NCBI GenBank assembly: GCA_026419775.2
Contig: JAOPGA020001460.1
Span: 1 to 56,969 of the forward strand
Reading direction: 5' to 3'
Source: Acrasis kona
Lineage: Eukaryota; Heterolobosea; Eutetramitea; Acrasida; Acrasidae
Length of the DNA: 56,969 nucleotides
The first letter of the stretch is position 1, and each line of letters starts with the position of its first letter. This document shows positions 19,149 to 29,082 of the stretch, in pieces. A program made the position numbers and the translations under genes. The notes under the pieces were generated by a model. That model did not search any database. It saw only the letters and a program-made list of their open reading frames with translations, and was not told where the DNA came from.

Positions 19149-20219
19149 ATGGATCCATCTGTCATCCTCGCCATAGTGGTTTTGATAACGTTTATATTTC
19201 TGCCCCTAATCATTCGTTATATGAGCTCTTATTACTTTATGAAAGCATACATATACATTTGCGCAAAATACGAATCATTTTTCGGCAATACTAAAAGTGT
19301 TATTACTCCAGAAGCCATCGTACTTGGCAGAGTATTAAGAAAAACAAAACAACCAACAGATTTACAAGAGCTACGAAGCACAACAGCAGGTGCTGCCGTT
19401 TTCACAAGCTGCGCGATGAGCACGAGACGTTATTCCCGTTTGATATTCGAAAAAATGAACTTTTCAACATACATTATCGACAGAGTCGTCAAACAAAACC
19501 AATTTAAGAATGTCATCTTGTACGTACACGGTGGAGGGTTAGTTTCTGGAACTCCAGATGCTGGTAACTCCGTCTACAAGATCATCTCCGAACAAAAAAA
19601 TACCGTTGTTGATTTCTTTGGTGTCAACTACCCAGTCCTTCCAGAATTTACGGTGGAGAAGGCCGTTAGCGATGTAGTCGACGCGTTCAAGTTTGTGGTT
19701 TCACAAAAGTACAAATCTGTCATTTTGATGGGCGACGACGCAGGGTGCAATCTGATCTTACTTTCATTAGCCAACCACATTCAAAAAGAAGAAGTGTTGC
19801 GTAATAAAGTACATTCTTTAATTTTATTTTCACCATGGACTGATCTCACAATGAGCACAAAGAGTTTCAGAGAAAGAGTTAACATTGACGTGTGTTTTTC
19901 GAAACAATTTGGAACCACGTTAGAATCCGTCCTGGACCTCACTCAAGAAGAAAAAATAAAATATTCTTTTAATCATCTCATCAAGAAAAAGGATTTTCAA
20001 TTTGAATTAGGACCGACGACACGAATATTTGTTTCGTATTCAGATTGTGAGAGGACTGCTGATGAGTGCGAAGACTTGTCTAATTTCTTAAAAAAGAGAT
20101 TTGATGAGAGATGCACCATCAGGATACAAAGAGGACTTCCAATACATGGCTTCCAACTATGGGCGCCTTTGATACCGGAAGCAGTGGCTGTTTGCAGGGA
20201 AGCATCTAGATATGTATGA
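19149..20219 (+). CDS. Alpha/beta hydrolase, HSL-like, nucleophile missing
   Basis: 356 residues, single exon, in the hormone-sensitive-lipase/AB hydrolase-3 group of esterases. An N-terminal membrane helix (AIVVLITFIFLPLIIRYM) suggests anchoring with the catalytic fold on one face. The oxyanion-hole motif HGGG is intact in VILYVHGGGLVSGTPD (about residue 120). The nucleophile elbow, normally GDSAG, reads MGDDAGCNL: the codon at the serine position is GAC (Asp). The C-terminal histidine region (PIHGFQLW) is kept. With an Asp nucleophile this could be a pseudoenzyme, or chemistry like haloalkane dehalogenase where Asp is the nucleophile, although family context argues for the former. SPWTDLT is typical of the family. 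Confidence 0.85.
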   Translation: MDPSVILAIVVLITFIFLPLIIRYMSSYYFMKAYIYICAKYESFFGNTKSVITPEAIVLGRVLRKTKQPTDLQELRSTTAGAAVFTSCAMSTRRYSRLIFEKMNFSTYIIDRVVKQNQFKNVILYVHGGGLVSGTPDAGNSVYKIISEQKNTVVDFFGVNYPVLPEFTVEKAVSDVVDAFKFVVSQKYKSVILMGDDAGCNLILLSLANHIQKEEVLRNKVHSLILFSPWTDLTMSTKSFRERVNIDVCFSKQFGTTLESVLDLTQEEKIKYSFNHLIKKKDFQFELGPTTRIFVSYSDCERTADECEDLSNFLKKRFDERCTIRIQRGLPIHGFQLWAPLIPEAVAVCREASRYV

Positions 20220-20278
20220 TAAAAAAGTATTTCGTTCAAGTTGTCAATTTTTTAATTATTATTTATTAAATAATTACG

Positions 20279-20902
20279 TTAATAATAAATGATAATGTAT
20301 CTTGGTACGGCTTTGTAGTTTGATACTACGTTTTCTCCCATTGGTTGATATTTCTCGCCGATATTGATGTCTGCAACAAGCATGCTAAAGAAAGCGGCTC
20401 CGCCCTTCTTTAGGCTAGCATAGCCATGACTCAATAAACTACTGCCACCAAAGAAATTATTGTTTCTATTCCATCCATTCATTATTATTTGCTCAACAGC
20501 GGCCCAAGAAGTACCGTGGTAAACTCTTTTAACATTATTCTCGTTTTTTAAATTCTTTTCAAATTTGTGAATGTTTTTTGGTGTGAATGCTATTTTTCCA
20601 ATTCTAATTTCTTTTAGTTTATTAATACGTGGAGTCGTCATTCCTGTGCCCGTAAAACCCTCCAAGACCTCTACATACTGCGGATCATCAGTTTCAAGCC
20701 ATCTAATTGAGTTGTTTGGTTTTATAAAGTAGGGTGATTGGGTGGGTTCGATATAGGATGGTACTATGGTTGTCAGTGGTGCTGAGATCGGTAGAGGTGT
20801 CGCGGATGGTGCTTGTGGTACTTTTGATCTCTGCTTGCGAGAGAAGATATCCTTAATTCTTCTTAGTAAGCTTGTTTTTTCTTTACCTGTTTCGAATTCC
20901 AT
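20279..20902 (-). CDS. PARP-fold ADP-ribosyltransferase-like protein
   Basis: 207 residues. The C-terminal half (from about residue 125) fits the catalytic fold of poly/mono-ADP-ribosyltransferases: VKRVYHGTSWAAVEQII supplies the NAD-binding HGT, then FFGGSSLLSHGYAS at the glycine-rich acceptor strand, FSMLVADINIGEKY, and the closing YIIIYY strand usual for PARPs. The protein ends at that strand. The third triad residue (Glu in polymerases) is not evident, so mono-ADP-ribosylation or no activity is more likely. The N terminus is basic and Pro-rich (KRQRSK-like, SATPLPISAP). Single exon; ATG at 20902. It is convergent with the hydrolase gene, with 59 bp between stops. Confidence 0.7.
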   Translation of the reverse strand: MEFETGKEKTSLLRRIKDIFSRKQRSKVPQAPSATPLPISAPLTTIVPSYIEPTQSPYFIKPNNSIRWLETDDPQYVEVLEGFTGTGMTTPRINKLKEIRIGKIAFTPKNIHKFEKNLKNENNVKRVYHGTSWAAVEQIIMNGWNRNNNFFGGSSLLSHGYASLKKGGAAFFSMLVADINIGEKYQPMGENVVSNYKAVPRYIIIYY

Positions 20903-21486
20903 TTTTTTATGATGAAACAGCTCGAAGAAGTCGCTTTTGAATAACTCTTCTAAGTAAAACTTATTGTTACAATATCAAGTCGACAACTTAGTATACGCGA
21001 ATATCTCAAAACGGAAAGGATTTAGTAACTGCGTAAATTTATGAAAAATGTAGAATGGAAGTTGCATCATGTAAATTAAATATTTATTATTCGAACTAAC
21101 AATTCCAAGTCGTTAGTTTGAAAAGCTATTCTATATGCAATTGCATCCTTACTTCTTGAAGCTATTTGATCTTCTATACGATCGGATGTCTCTTCTTTCA
21201 ATCTCCCATAAATACCAATCGCGTGTTTCTGTTTTGCTATTGACAATATTGCTCTTTGGTTTCAAATTTGGTAGAGATCTGTGATTCATTATGTCCTCTC
21301 TCTCATATGATGACAAGAGCATTGTTTAAATTTTGTTTGTGGGTTATAATAAGAAAATATCTTCTAAAATAGTACAGAGTATATTTAGTTTTGTAAAAGT
21401 ACGGATTTCTTGACTTTTCGATCATTGCCCGACCACGAATCCTTCAAAGTGATATCCTAATGCGACACAAGTATTGCGTAAAATAA
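20903..21486. other. Intergenic region with a possible micro-gene
   Basis: About 580 bp. On the minus strand, 21289-21149 is an ATG-started frame of 46 codons (MNHRSLPNLKPKSN, ending SYRRSNSFKK). A second frame overlapping it, ending at 21076, is also coding-like (DAIAYRIAFQTNDLELLVRI). Both cannot easily be real. AATAAA follows closely on that strand. This is either a small gene with an unseen splice or a decayed one. Confidence 0.3.
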
Positions 21487-23469
21487 TTAAACTTTATTAC
21501 AAACAATTACCGCTTCTTTAGTATCTTTGACGCTATACGAAAGATCCAGGTAGGAACCACGACGAACTACTTGATAACCAGGAAGTGCCTTGTCCCCATC
21601 CCAAACAAGTTGGTTGTTCAATTTTATTGTAACCTTTTCACCAAACGTGGGAACGCCAGCCTTCACCGAAGAGTTTGATGGTGCATTCAACTTCATGGTA
21701 AAGTTTTCGGATCTCTTCCATTCAGCGGTTACTAAGCCTGCAGGAACAGTAATGCTCCCTTGTGCAAATTTAAGATTAGAAGGTTGTGGAATGAAACTTA
21801 ATTGTTGATCTCTATCAACATTCAAACCCAATACATAAAAAGTTAATGCAGCAGTAGGACCAGCAGCCCATCCATGCGCCGTGCTCATGAAAGGCGCTCC
21901 ATTATCGAATGAACCATCCAAGAGGACACCCTCCCAGAATGTACTGTTCGTTCCGATAGGAGAGTCAAGCATGTAACCCCATTGGGTTTTGATCTGTTCA
22001 ACACCAAAGTCAGCATGACCTGCAGTGAAATGTGCGTGTACTTCCATTCCTCCAACGAAAGGCGAAACACTATTCTTCTCAACTGTTCTTCCTCCGAATT
22101 TTGTCCATCTGGCCTTCAAGTTGTTTGATATCTTGGTTACGCGGTCACCTCCATCTACAAGATCGTACCAAACGGATAAGGAATTCCCATCCTGTGGATA
22201 TGTGGTTGATGTTGGATTGTCTTTGAATAAACCAACTTTTTCGTCCCAAAGAATGTTGTTTGCTGCCTTCTTGATCCTTGATGCAAGATTAGTGTATTTC
22301 TTTGCACTCACTTCATCTCCAACCTTTGTGGCCAAATGGACGCTAGAGGTGAGGACCTTGTAAAGAAGTGCGTTCGCCTCAATGTTAAGTCCACCCATTC
22401 CTCCTCTTGCCCAGTCTTTTGTTAATGTAACTTCCATCAAATCATCTTTTGTAACTTTTGCAGCGCTAAATTCGATACCCAACTTGATGCGAGGCCAGTT
22501 CTTTGTCAACCATTCAGTGTTTTGTGTGTAGTCATAATACAAAGCACTACCAAGTAGAGTCCACAGATGGTAAGTGTCTGATCCCCAAAGATTGAAAACA
22601 GGACCGGACCATGGCAGCTCTCCAGTGTTCTTTTGAACACTGTACAACGTATCCATTGCATTTTTAATGGCGTCTAGATCATTTGTACTTGCGAATGCTG
22701 AGGGAATGGACACACCAAGATCACCAGCCCAAATTGTGCGATCGCGCTTGGCGCCGTCGACAAGTACACTGCTTCCTAAACTTACAACCACGTTGTTATT
22801 CCAGAGAGATTTCGGAGGAGGCCATGCTCTTCCTTGACTGCTTTTGATCGTACACATTTGAATGGTGTATGCACCGGCATACCATATACGGTTCAATAAA
22901 TCATCACTACAATAAAAATAGTTGGGGTAGTCTCTGGGATTCTTCATGTCTGGGCTAGGTGTCCATTCGAGCGAAACTCGGTCAATGTTGATGCGACCAG
23001 TAGAGTTGTTGGATAAAGTTAAATATTTGAAACCACCACGTAGGTATTCTGGGGGTGTGGTCCACACTTCCTTTCCTTTAAATGTTTTTAGAAGGACTCC
23101 GTCCGAATTGCAGCAGTTGGCCGACGAGTCACTAGCAACACCGACAAACAGACTACTTTCAGAAAATCCCAAACCCAACTCTACACCTTGTCCACTTATT
23201 GAATGTACACTGAGTGTGATGATTCCACCAACTTCTTTTCCAAAGTCCAACGTGATGTATGAGCCTGGATCAATCCCAGTGGGTTTTCCCGTGAGCACAG
23301 CGCTTGGGTCAACAATACTACCGGTAGTTTTGTACACAGACACAGGGTAGATGGTTCTTGATGATGGAGCAAGGTTAAATCTGTCCCATGGCTTTTCTGA
23401 TACACAATAGCAAACAGATATGGCGCACAAGACAATGGTCGCAGCAAACCACCTTGACATGACCGTCAT
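21487..23469 (-). CDS. Secreted alpha-L-rhamnosidase-type glycoside hydrolase (GH78)
   Basis: 660 residues. Inverting hydrolase that removes terminal alpha-L-rhamnose from polysaccharides or glycosides. A signal peptide (WFAATIVLCAISVCYC) leads to an N-terminal beta-sandwich (about 25-170), an (alpha/alpha)6 barrel (about 180-555) and a C-terminal beta domain. The diagnostic VDGAKRDRTIWAGDLGV motif (about residue 245), equivalent to the catalytic-acid region of GH78, is present, as are WSGPVFNLWGSDTYHLW and the STFWEGVLLDGSF and MSTAHGWAAGPT motifs of the barrel. The version of the motif (GAKRDR rather than CPQRDE) is the one common in fungi. Single exon. An L-rhamnose mutarotase gene lies at 45.1 kb; together they suggest use of rhamnose from plant or bacterial polymers. 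Confidence 0.88.
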   Translation of the reverse strand: MTVMSRWFAATIVLCAISVCYCVSEKPWDRFNLAPSSRTIYPVSVYKTTGSIVDPSAVLTGKPTGIDPGSYITLDFGKEVGGIITLSVHSISGQGVELGLGFSESSLFVGVASDSSANCCNSDGVLLKTFKGKEVWTTPPEYLRGGFKYLTLSNNSTGRINIDRVSLEWTPSPDMKNPRDYPNYFYCSDDLLNRIWYAGAYTIQMCTIKSSQGRAWPPPKSLWNNNVVVSLGSSVLVDGAKRDRTIWAGDLGVSIPSAFASTNDLDAIKNAMDTLYSVQKNTGELPWSGPVFNLWGSDTYHLWTLLGSALYYDYTQNTEWLTKNWPRIKLGIEFSAAKVTKDDLMEVTLTKDWARGGMGGLNIEANALLYKVLTSSVHLATKVGDEVSAKKYTNLASRIKKAANNILWDEKVGLFKDNPTSTTYPQDGNSLSVWYDLVDGGDRVTKISNNLKARWTKFGGRTVEKNSVSPFVGGMEVHAHFTAGHADFGVEQIKTQWGYMLDSPIGTNSTFWEGVLLDGSFDNGAPFMSTAHGWAAGPTAALTFYVLGLNVDRDQQLSFIPQPSNLKFAQGSITVPAGLVTAEWKRSENFTMKLNAPSNSSVKAGVPTFGEKVTIKLNNQLVWDGDKALPGYQVVRRGSYLDLSYSVKDTKEAVIVCNKV

Positions 23470-23525
23470 TTTATATTAATATTCACAGCATTTCTCGGAG
23501 AATTTTATCAAACTCCGGTTGATTG

Positions 23526-23846
23526 TTACGAGATCAAAAAATTCAAAAAAAATATCGTGACTCTCTCTTTGATGTAAGATACACAATGACCTTCATTCAC
23601 ATGCTCTATTAGTGTATGTTCATTGCCGCAGTGATAAACCTTCTGTTTGCACTGGTTACAGAACCTTGCCCCATACTCCCCAACATCCTCCAAATCTTCG
23701 AATTTGAGAGGACATAAAAAGTCAAACTCTGGACAGTTTTCAATAATGCGGGCATCACTATCGTCATGATCGAAAGGTCCAGTGTTAATGAATGCACTCT
23801 TAGGATGCTTTTTAACAAAAAGAGCTCTTCTTTTATAAGCCCCCAA
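23526..23846 (-). CDS. Small cysteine-motif protein, likely zinc-binding
   Basis: About 100 residues ending in the pattern CPLKFEDLEDVGEYGARF, then CNQC, YHC and EGHCVSY. The order CPxxWEDL...RxCxxCxxxVYxC...GxCV is one I know from small bacterial and protist proteins in which four or five cysteines are thought to hold zinc. The last 15 residues are hydrophobic. No ATG is present in the open frame upstream; the first codon must come from another exon or the start lies differently, so the 5' end given is only the edge of the coding-like sequence. Function unknown. Confidence 0.55.
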   Translation of the reverse strand: MGAYKRRALFVKKHPKSAFINTGPFDHDDSDARIIENCPEFDFLCPLKFEDLEDVGEYGARFCNQCKQKVYHCGNEHTLIEHVNEGHCVSYIKERVTIFFLNFLIS

Positions 23847-24049
23847 CCAGTTTTTAATTAATAACCCTTAATAGAAGCATCTTGCATAAATCGATATAAG
23901 TGAAAGCTACGTTGAACCAGCTAGCTGCGACAGTCTTGACCAGATTTGTTTTAATAAAACTTATTCCATTTTTGTAGTAGTCATTTTGGTTCATAAACTC
24001 CGATAAAATCTACGAAAATCGAGCAACCACAGGGCCAGCTTGATGAGTT

Positions 24050-25036
24050 ATGCATATTCCTGTCAAATTGGAGCCATTAAAAATAAACGAATGTCTTAAA
24101 AATCATGAGCATACCAATCCCTCTACAAAGTTTGATTTATATGGTGGGAAAAACCATTGCCAGTTAGAGGAGATAACAACAGCGAGAGAGATTTCAAAAA
24201 AAGACCTAAAACAAATCAAAATAATATCTGAGCTTGACAATCTAGGCTCTAGAAGACCGAGGATAGTTAGGAGTGAAAGTCACTTAAAAAAAGATGTGAA
24301 GAATTTTATTTTGAAGCAGAAGCTTATTAGGTATGAATTTCCAGACAGAGTAATTTTGGACGCAATGAGAGAATTTGAGGAATTGATTGATGACCATGTC
24401 GAGGGCACCGAAGCAAGTGGTGAGATAAAATTACCGGGTGCAAAGAAAGGACAATCGCTTGATGATATGATGAAGATGATTGAGGAGATGGCACAAAATG
24501 ACAGGGAGACAGGTGCAAACAACTTCCCTACAGCCCAAGCAAGTACCACAAACATTCTACGCAGGGGTGCTTTGGAGGAGAGGTTGAAATGGACGATGGA
24601 GCAGAACCGTCAAAATGGTTATGACAGCTCATTCTTGTTAGAAGAAAATTCTCCAACAAGTCTAAATAAGAAGAAGGTTTACTTGAGAGCAAGCGAGCAG
24701 CGCTATACTGCCATGATGCTGAGAGAAGAACTTAGAATACAAAAATTGAGGGAGAGCAAATTGTCGAGGCTTCATAAAAAACTTACAAAGAACAAAGAAA
24801 TTCGTGATGGTGCGTATTATGTTCGTAAGCCTTCAAGAATAGGTGGTGGAAACTGGCTGCCACTTGATGGTAGTAGCTCAAACTCGCCCGTGGTTGAGTT
24901 AGACTTTGATGACAATGATGACGACTTTTTAGAGGAGCTAATTTTGAACAATTTTGAGATGGGAACAAGAAAGTTTGCAGTTCCTTTAAGGCCTTACGAA
25001 TCTAAAAGTAAATACATGAGCCCAGAAGATTTTTAA
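24050..25036 (+). CDS. Hypothetical charged helical protein
   Basis: 328 residues, single exon, no domain recognised. Long charged segments predict coiled coil or extended helix: SLDDMMKMIEEMAQ near 150 and REELRIQKLRESKLSRLHKK near 235. It has a Gly-rich GGGNWLPLDG stretch near 275 and an acidic patch (DFDDNDDDFLEEL) near 295, with SPEDF at the end. No signal peptide or membrane segment, so cytosolic or nuclear. Codon use resembles neighbours and the frame is uninterrupted, so it is very probably real. Confidence 0.7.
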   Translation: MHIPVKLEPLKINECLKNHEHTNPSTKFDLYGGKNHCQLEEITTAREISKKDLKQIKIISELDNLGSRRPRIVRSESHLKKDVKNFILKQKLIRYEFPDRVILDAMREFEELIDDHVEGTEASGEIKLPGAKKGQSLDDMMKMIEEMAQNDRETGANNFPTAQASTTNILRRGALEERLKWTMEQNRQNGYDSSFLLEENSPTSLNKKKVYLRASEQRYTAMMLREELRIQKLRESKLSRLHKKLTKNKEIRDGAYYVRKPSRIGGGNWLPLDGSSSNSPVVELDFDDNDDDFLEELILNNFEMGTRKFAVPLRPYESKSKYMSPEDF

Positions 25037-25289
25037 ATAAATATTCAAAATTGAATGCAACACTCAAGTACACCTGAATGTTGTTCCGCTCGCTGATATC
25101 TTCATCCCACCGAGTCTTGCCTCTTGTATCTTTTAATTTGGTTCAATTATTTGGAGCCGACGTGTTATTATTATTGTCAATAAGGACTGCTTGTAAATCC
25201 ATTTTTCGATGATTGGAAAAGAGACAACGATATGAAAGATCTAGAGGAGCAAGCAAATGTAAAAGTGGATCAAAGTTTAGTAGTTGTCT

Positions 25290-26423
25290 TTATTGTTTGA
25301 AGAATTCATGATTTAATGCCTCTTCAGCTGTTATTCTTTCACTGGGATCCACTTTGAGCAATTGAAACAGCAAATCATAAACACTGTCCGGGTAGTTTTC
25401 AAGATCTGGATTGATACTATTCAAGTTCTTACACAATAACTTTACGGAATCTACATCGGTTATTACCGGTGGGTCAAAGTCAACATTTTGAAAAAAAAGA
25501 ATTTTCTTTTCTAATTTTTTGGCAAGTTTTTTGACCTCTTCTTCGCCAAACAATGCAATGATTTCCGCAACTGCAGCTTCATTTTCCTTGGATTGGAAGA
25601 TGGGATACCTGCAAGAGAGAATAGATAACAGTATGATGCCAGCACTCCAGACATCAACAGCACACCCATAATCGTTTGACTCTAAAAGAAGCTCTGGTGC
25701 GCGGAAACCTCTGGTGCCAACATTTCGCCGATTTTGTTTTTTAATGTTGTCGGTATGTTCGGCGAGACCGAAATCAGTCAAGACGAACTCATTAGAAGAA
25801 GGATTAAATAAACAATTTGCGGGTTTTACATCCCTATGAACAATGTTATGTTTATGTACATTTCTTAGAGCAACCATTAATTTATACATGAATTGTCTGA
25901 CCGTGGCGACCACCATGCAACGAAAGTAAGTTGTGAATGAGGCGTGTGCAACATAATCGAGTATCAATGTAACTGCATCCCTTTCTCTAACTCCTCCTTC
26001 CATTTTAACAATGTGTTGTTCACCTCTTAATAAGTACAAAATTTTAACCTCCTTCATCGTATTTACAGCATTTTGCGAACATGTGATGCGCTTAAGGGCA
26101 TAATGTTTACCAGCTTTTAAATGAGAACAAGTGCTTGTATCCTGCACCTGTTTAAATATACAATAATATGGCTTTCTACTCTCTAATTTAACGCGTTTTA
26201 TTGCTTGATATACAACACTAAATGAACCATTTCCCACTTCGCGCTTCATATCAAAATGTTGTGTATATTCCGAGAATGACAAATTATCCTTAGTTTGTGA
26301 TACTTGCTCAAACTTTCTTTTGTGTGGTGATACAGGAGGCAGCATTGAAGCTGAACTTTTTGGGCTGAATGACTTGGATAGAACATTCAACGTGTGCTTG
26401 CTCCCCTCAGAAGACCCCTTCAT
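25290..26423 (-). CDS. CDC7: CDC7-like cell-cycle protein kinase
   Basis: 377 residues, single exon. Ser/Thr kinase of the CDC7 (DDK) group, which phosphorylates the MCM helicase to fire replication origins. Visible motifs: glycine loop VGNGSFSVVYQA (about 58), ALKRI lysine (about 112), catalytic loop NIVHRDVKPANCLFN (about 196), DFGLAE, and the group-typical NVGTRGFRAPELLLES plus AVDVWSAGIILLSILSCRYP. CDC7 normally has large kinase inserts; here the inserts are short (one with KRVKLESRKPYYCIF between beta strands, one after the RYP motif), giving a compact form. The regulatory partner DBF4 is not in the window. Convergent with the gene at 24050. Confidence 0.85.
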   Translation of the reverse strand: MKGSSEGSKHTLNVLSKSFSPKSSASMLPPVSPHKRKFEQVSQTKDNLSFSEYTQHFDMKREVGNGSFSVVYQAIKRVKLESRKPYYCIFKQVQDTSTCSHLKAGKHYALKRITCSQNAVNTMKEVKILYLLRGEQHIVKMEGGVRERDAVTLILDYVAHASFTTYFRCMVVATVRQFMYKLMVALRNVHKHNIVHRDVKPANCLFNPSSNEFVLTDFGLAEHTDNIKKQNRRNVGTRGFRAPELLLESNDYGCAVDVWSAGIILLSILSCRYPIFQSKENEAAVAEIIALFGEEEVKKLAKKLEKKILFFQNVDFDPPVITDVDSVKLLCKNLNSINPDLENYPDSVYDLLFQLLKVDPSERITAEEALNHEFFKQ

Positions 26424-26728
26424 TCTAATTTTAGTTTACACAGTCAACTTTTTTTGTGAACTTCACAAAGACGAAAGATGCATAGTTTTTAACCAAATGC
26501 GAATACATCATGACAGACATTTTGTATTAAGCATAAAATGAGTACAAACTACATGAGAGACAGATATTGCAACCCGATAAACATTTAAACATGTCCTGGC
26601 TCTAAATGCATTCTATAAGCGATTGATGATTTAGAAGACGTAGAAGTCTCAAAGCTTGGTATAATAATGTTAATGTTTATATTCTTTACGCACCAAACGG
26701 TAGGTTCTTTACGTGTTTCGAAGTTCGC

Positions 26729-27406
26729 ATGAACATGAATTGTAAAATACTTGTAAAAATGGACACAATCAAAAGTTGGGCGTCCAAAACCATCAAATAC
26801 TTGACAAACCAAACACAAAATCATATAGACATGGAGCAAAAGGAAGTTGATGATGTTCTCCAAGTTGTAGAAATGCTCACTCAAACGGGCAGGTACGAAC
26901 AATCGAGAGTGCTATGCCCGATACCATTAGACATTGTCATTAATATACTTGAATTTGCAAACTATACTGCAAGCATTACCGGGGAAAATGCACAGAGTTT
27001 TAGGGAAGTAAATGCCAATCATAATTATTTGAGCATAAAGGCTCCAACAGGGACTTCACCAATAACAGGTGAGCCTTTTAAAATAACAAAAATTGCATTT
27101 GAAGTAAGTTCTCACGACCAAGGGTGGAGTGATGTTAGGGAGCATCATGGCACCTACAATGGAAGTTATACTTATGGTGAGATTTCTCTCCTTAGAAATA
27201 ATGAAGAGGTGGGGAATAGAACCAGGTGTTACACCAACCTAACAGCAACAAGCAGCTGGCAATTGCACAAGAAGGATTTTTTCATGGACAGTGACTTTAT
27301 AAAATCTATTCAACCAGGAGATGAAATTGCTGTCTTTCTAAGGTCTGAATATCCTGGCTGGTGTAACTTTACAAATTTTGCGAGCATCAAGCTGTTCTAT
27401 ATTTGA
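26729..27406 (+). CDS. F-box-like protein with a SHDQGWS domain
   Basis: 225 residues, single exon. A short F-box-like helix (CPIPLDIVINILEFANY, about 63-79) precedes a domain with FEVSSHDQGWSDVREHHGTY, SWQLHKKDFFMD, IQPGDEIAVFLRSEYPGW and a final INF-type strand. I know this pattern (SHDQGWS...HGTY...PGD...PGW) from fungal proteins of unknown function, often fused to ankyrin or F-box parts; it appears to be a beta-sandwich. The F-box suggests a substrate receptor for an SCF ubiquitin ligase, with the C-terminal domain binding the target; this is inference. A second ATG at residue 11 is an alternative start. Confidence 0.65.
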   Translation: MNMNCKILVKMDTIKSWASKTIKYLTNQTQNHIDMEQKEVDDVLQVVEMLTQTGRYEQSRVLCPIPLDIVINILEFANYTASITGENAQSFREVNANHNYLSIKAPTGTSPITGEPFKITKIAFEVSSHDQGWSDVREHHGTYNGSYTYGEISLLRNNEEVGNRTRCYTNLTATSSWQLHKKDFFMDSDFIKSIQPGDEIAVFLRSEYPGWCNFTNFASIKLFYI

Positions 27407-27564
27407 TTTCTGTATGAATAAATGTACATTAAACTGTCATTCTCTATAGTATAACTGCCATGATGTAATTATAGTGATGTGAATCAACAACCATACTGCT
27501 TATATGCATGTTTAATCATCATGATTGTAAACACTAATGCGGGAAATAAGGTTCACATAATAAA

Positions 27565-28742
27565 ATGAAACTGTTGTGTGTGCTACTCCTTGTAGTAACA
27601 ATCACATATGCCGAACAACACAAGTACATTATCAAAACATTAACAAACAATGCGCTTGATAACATTTCGACTCAATTCAAATCAAACATGGTCATCAAAG
27701 GAGAATTCAATTTCGGTGAAAAATCAGGGATAATAGGATTCGTTGCAGTTATGGACGAGCAGACTGCCGCTGCGCTAGGAAAAGAAAATAACATCATCTC
27801 CATCACCAAATCACAAGAGTTACCACCCATACGCACCATAGACATACCCTACAAAAACAGTCTGGCGCGTGTAGTACAGAAAAATGTAACATATGGTCTC
27901 GACATGATTGATCGCGTCATGGATGGAAATTATGTTTTTAATGGAACAGGAGAAGGAGTAAACATTTTTATTGTCGATTCTGGAGTCAAAGATGACCATC
28001 CAGAATTCGAAGGTAGAGTGAAATGGGGATTTTCAATCTCTGACCATAAAGATACAACAGAGCACGGAACACACGTCGCAGGTTAGTTTTTACACATCTT
28101 CAATGTGTTGAATCAAACTTAGGGATTGCTGCATCAAAGACATTTGGTGTTGCCAAAAAGGCCACATTGATTTCGGTCAAGGTCATGAATGACGATCGTA
28201 AAGCATCAACCGCAGATGTTATTTTGGGACTAAACTACGTCTTATCGGAACACAAATCTAGTGGTAAGCCGAGCGTGGTTAACATGTCATTCGGTGGATC
28301 TCATTACGTTTTCGGTGTGTTGCAAGAGCCTATTATGGCACTTGTTGAGGCTGGAATTGCCTTTTCGACGTCGGCTGGAAATAATAGCGAAGATGCATGT
28401 TCGCATGCACCTGGTGGTCGCCTTAAGGGTGTGTTATGTGTTGCGGCTTCTGATAAAGACTATAATCTTTCCATGTTTAGTAACTTTGGAGAGTGTGTGA
28501 ATATTGTTGCACCTGGTGATGAAATCCTGTCAACTTGTGTCAACACGCCAACTTGTTACAAAACTGGAACATCAATGGCATCACCTGTTGTTGCGGGTGT
28601 ACTTGCACAAGCTTATTCAATGAGAAAATTTAAAAATGTTCAGGAGGCTTATGACTTTGTCCTCAAGAACTCTCAAACTGGTGTTTTAAAACATCTTATA
28701 AGACAAACACCAGATCTTTTAGTTTCAACACCAAAATATTAA
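27565..28742 (+). CDS. Secreted subtilisin-family serine protease (S8)
   Basis: Exons 27565-28081 and 28123-28742, 41-nt intron, phase 1; 378 residues. Proteinase K-like subtilase. Order of parts: signal peptide (LLCVLLLVVTITYA), I9-type propeptide (about 18-100, YIIKTLTNNALDN), then the catalytic domain. The triad is complete: Asp in IFIVDSGVKDDHP, His in EHGTHVAGIAAS (the splice lies inside this motif), Ser in GTSMASPVVAG. The oxyanion Asn is in STSAGNNS. Protein length is typical of proteinase K relatives (about 380). Likely digestive, acting in the food vacuole or outside the cell. No C-terminal extension. Confidence 0.92.
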
Positions 28743-29082
28743 AATACTTTTACTAAATTCTTGTTTTCTTTCGGTTCAATAACTTCAATTACTCCTTCGG
28801 TCGAAATAGAATGATTTGAGTGCGTAGGATTCCTTTTCATGTTTATTGGTCTGAGTCTCCTGAGACATCATTGATATTACAAAACAAAGGAATCATTCTT
28901 CCTTTTTCGGGGTGGTTAGTGTCTTGATTTCTGACAATTGGGGAGCAATCCAATCGTAATATCCGAAAATGATTTGTGACAGAGAGACGGTGATACCATC
29001 CAATGGCACTTCACTCCTGACACCTCGCCAATATCATAAATAAGTTGATCGGACTCGGGCTATCCAAAATTAAAAAAACAAA

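Noticed and set aside
25040-25289. Possible spliced small gene ending DDWKRDNDMKDLEEQ
   Set aside because: Its 3' part overlaps the CDC7 end and the needed intron is long with weak signals; left out.
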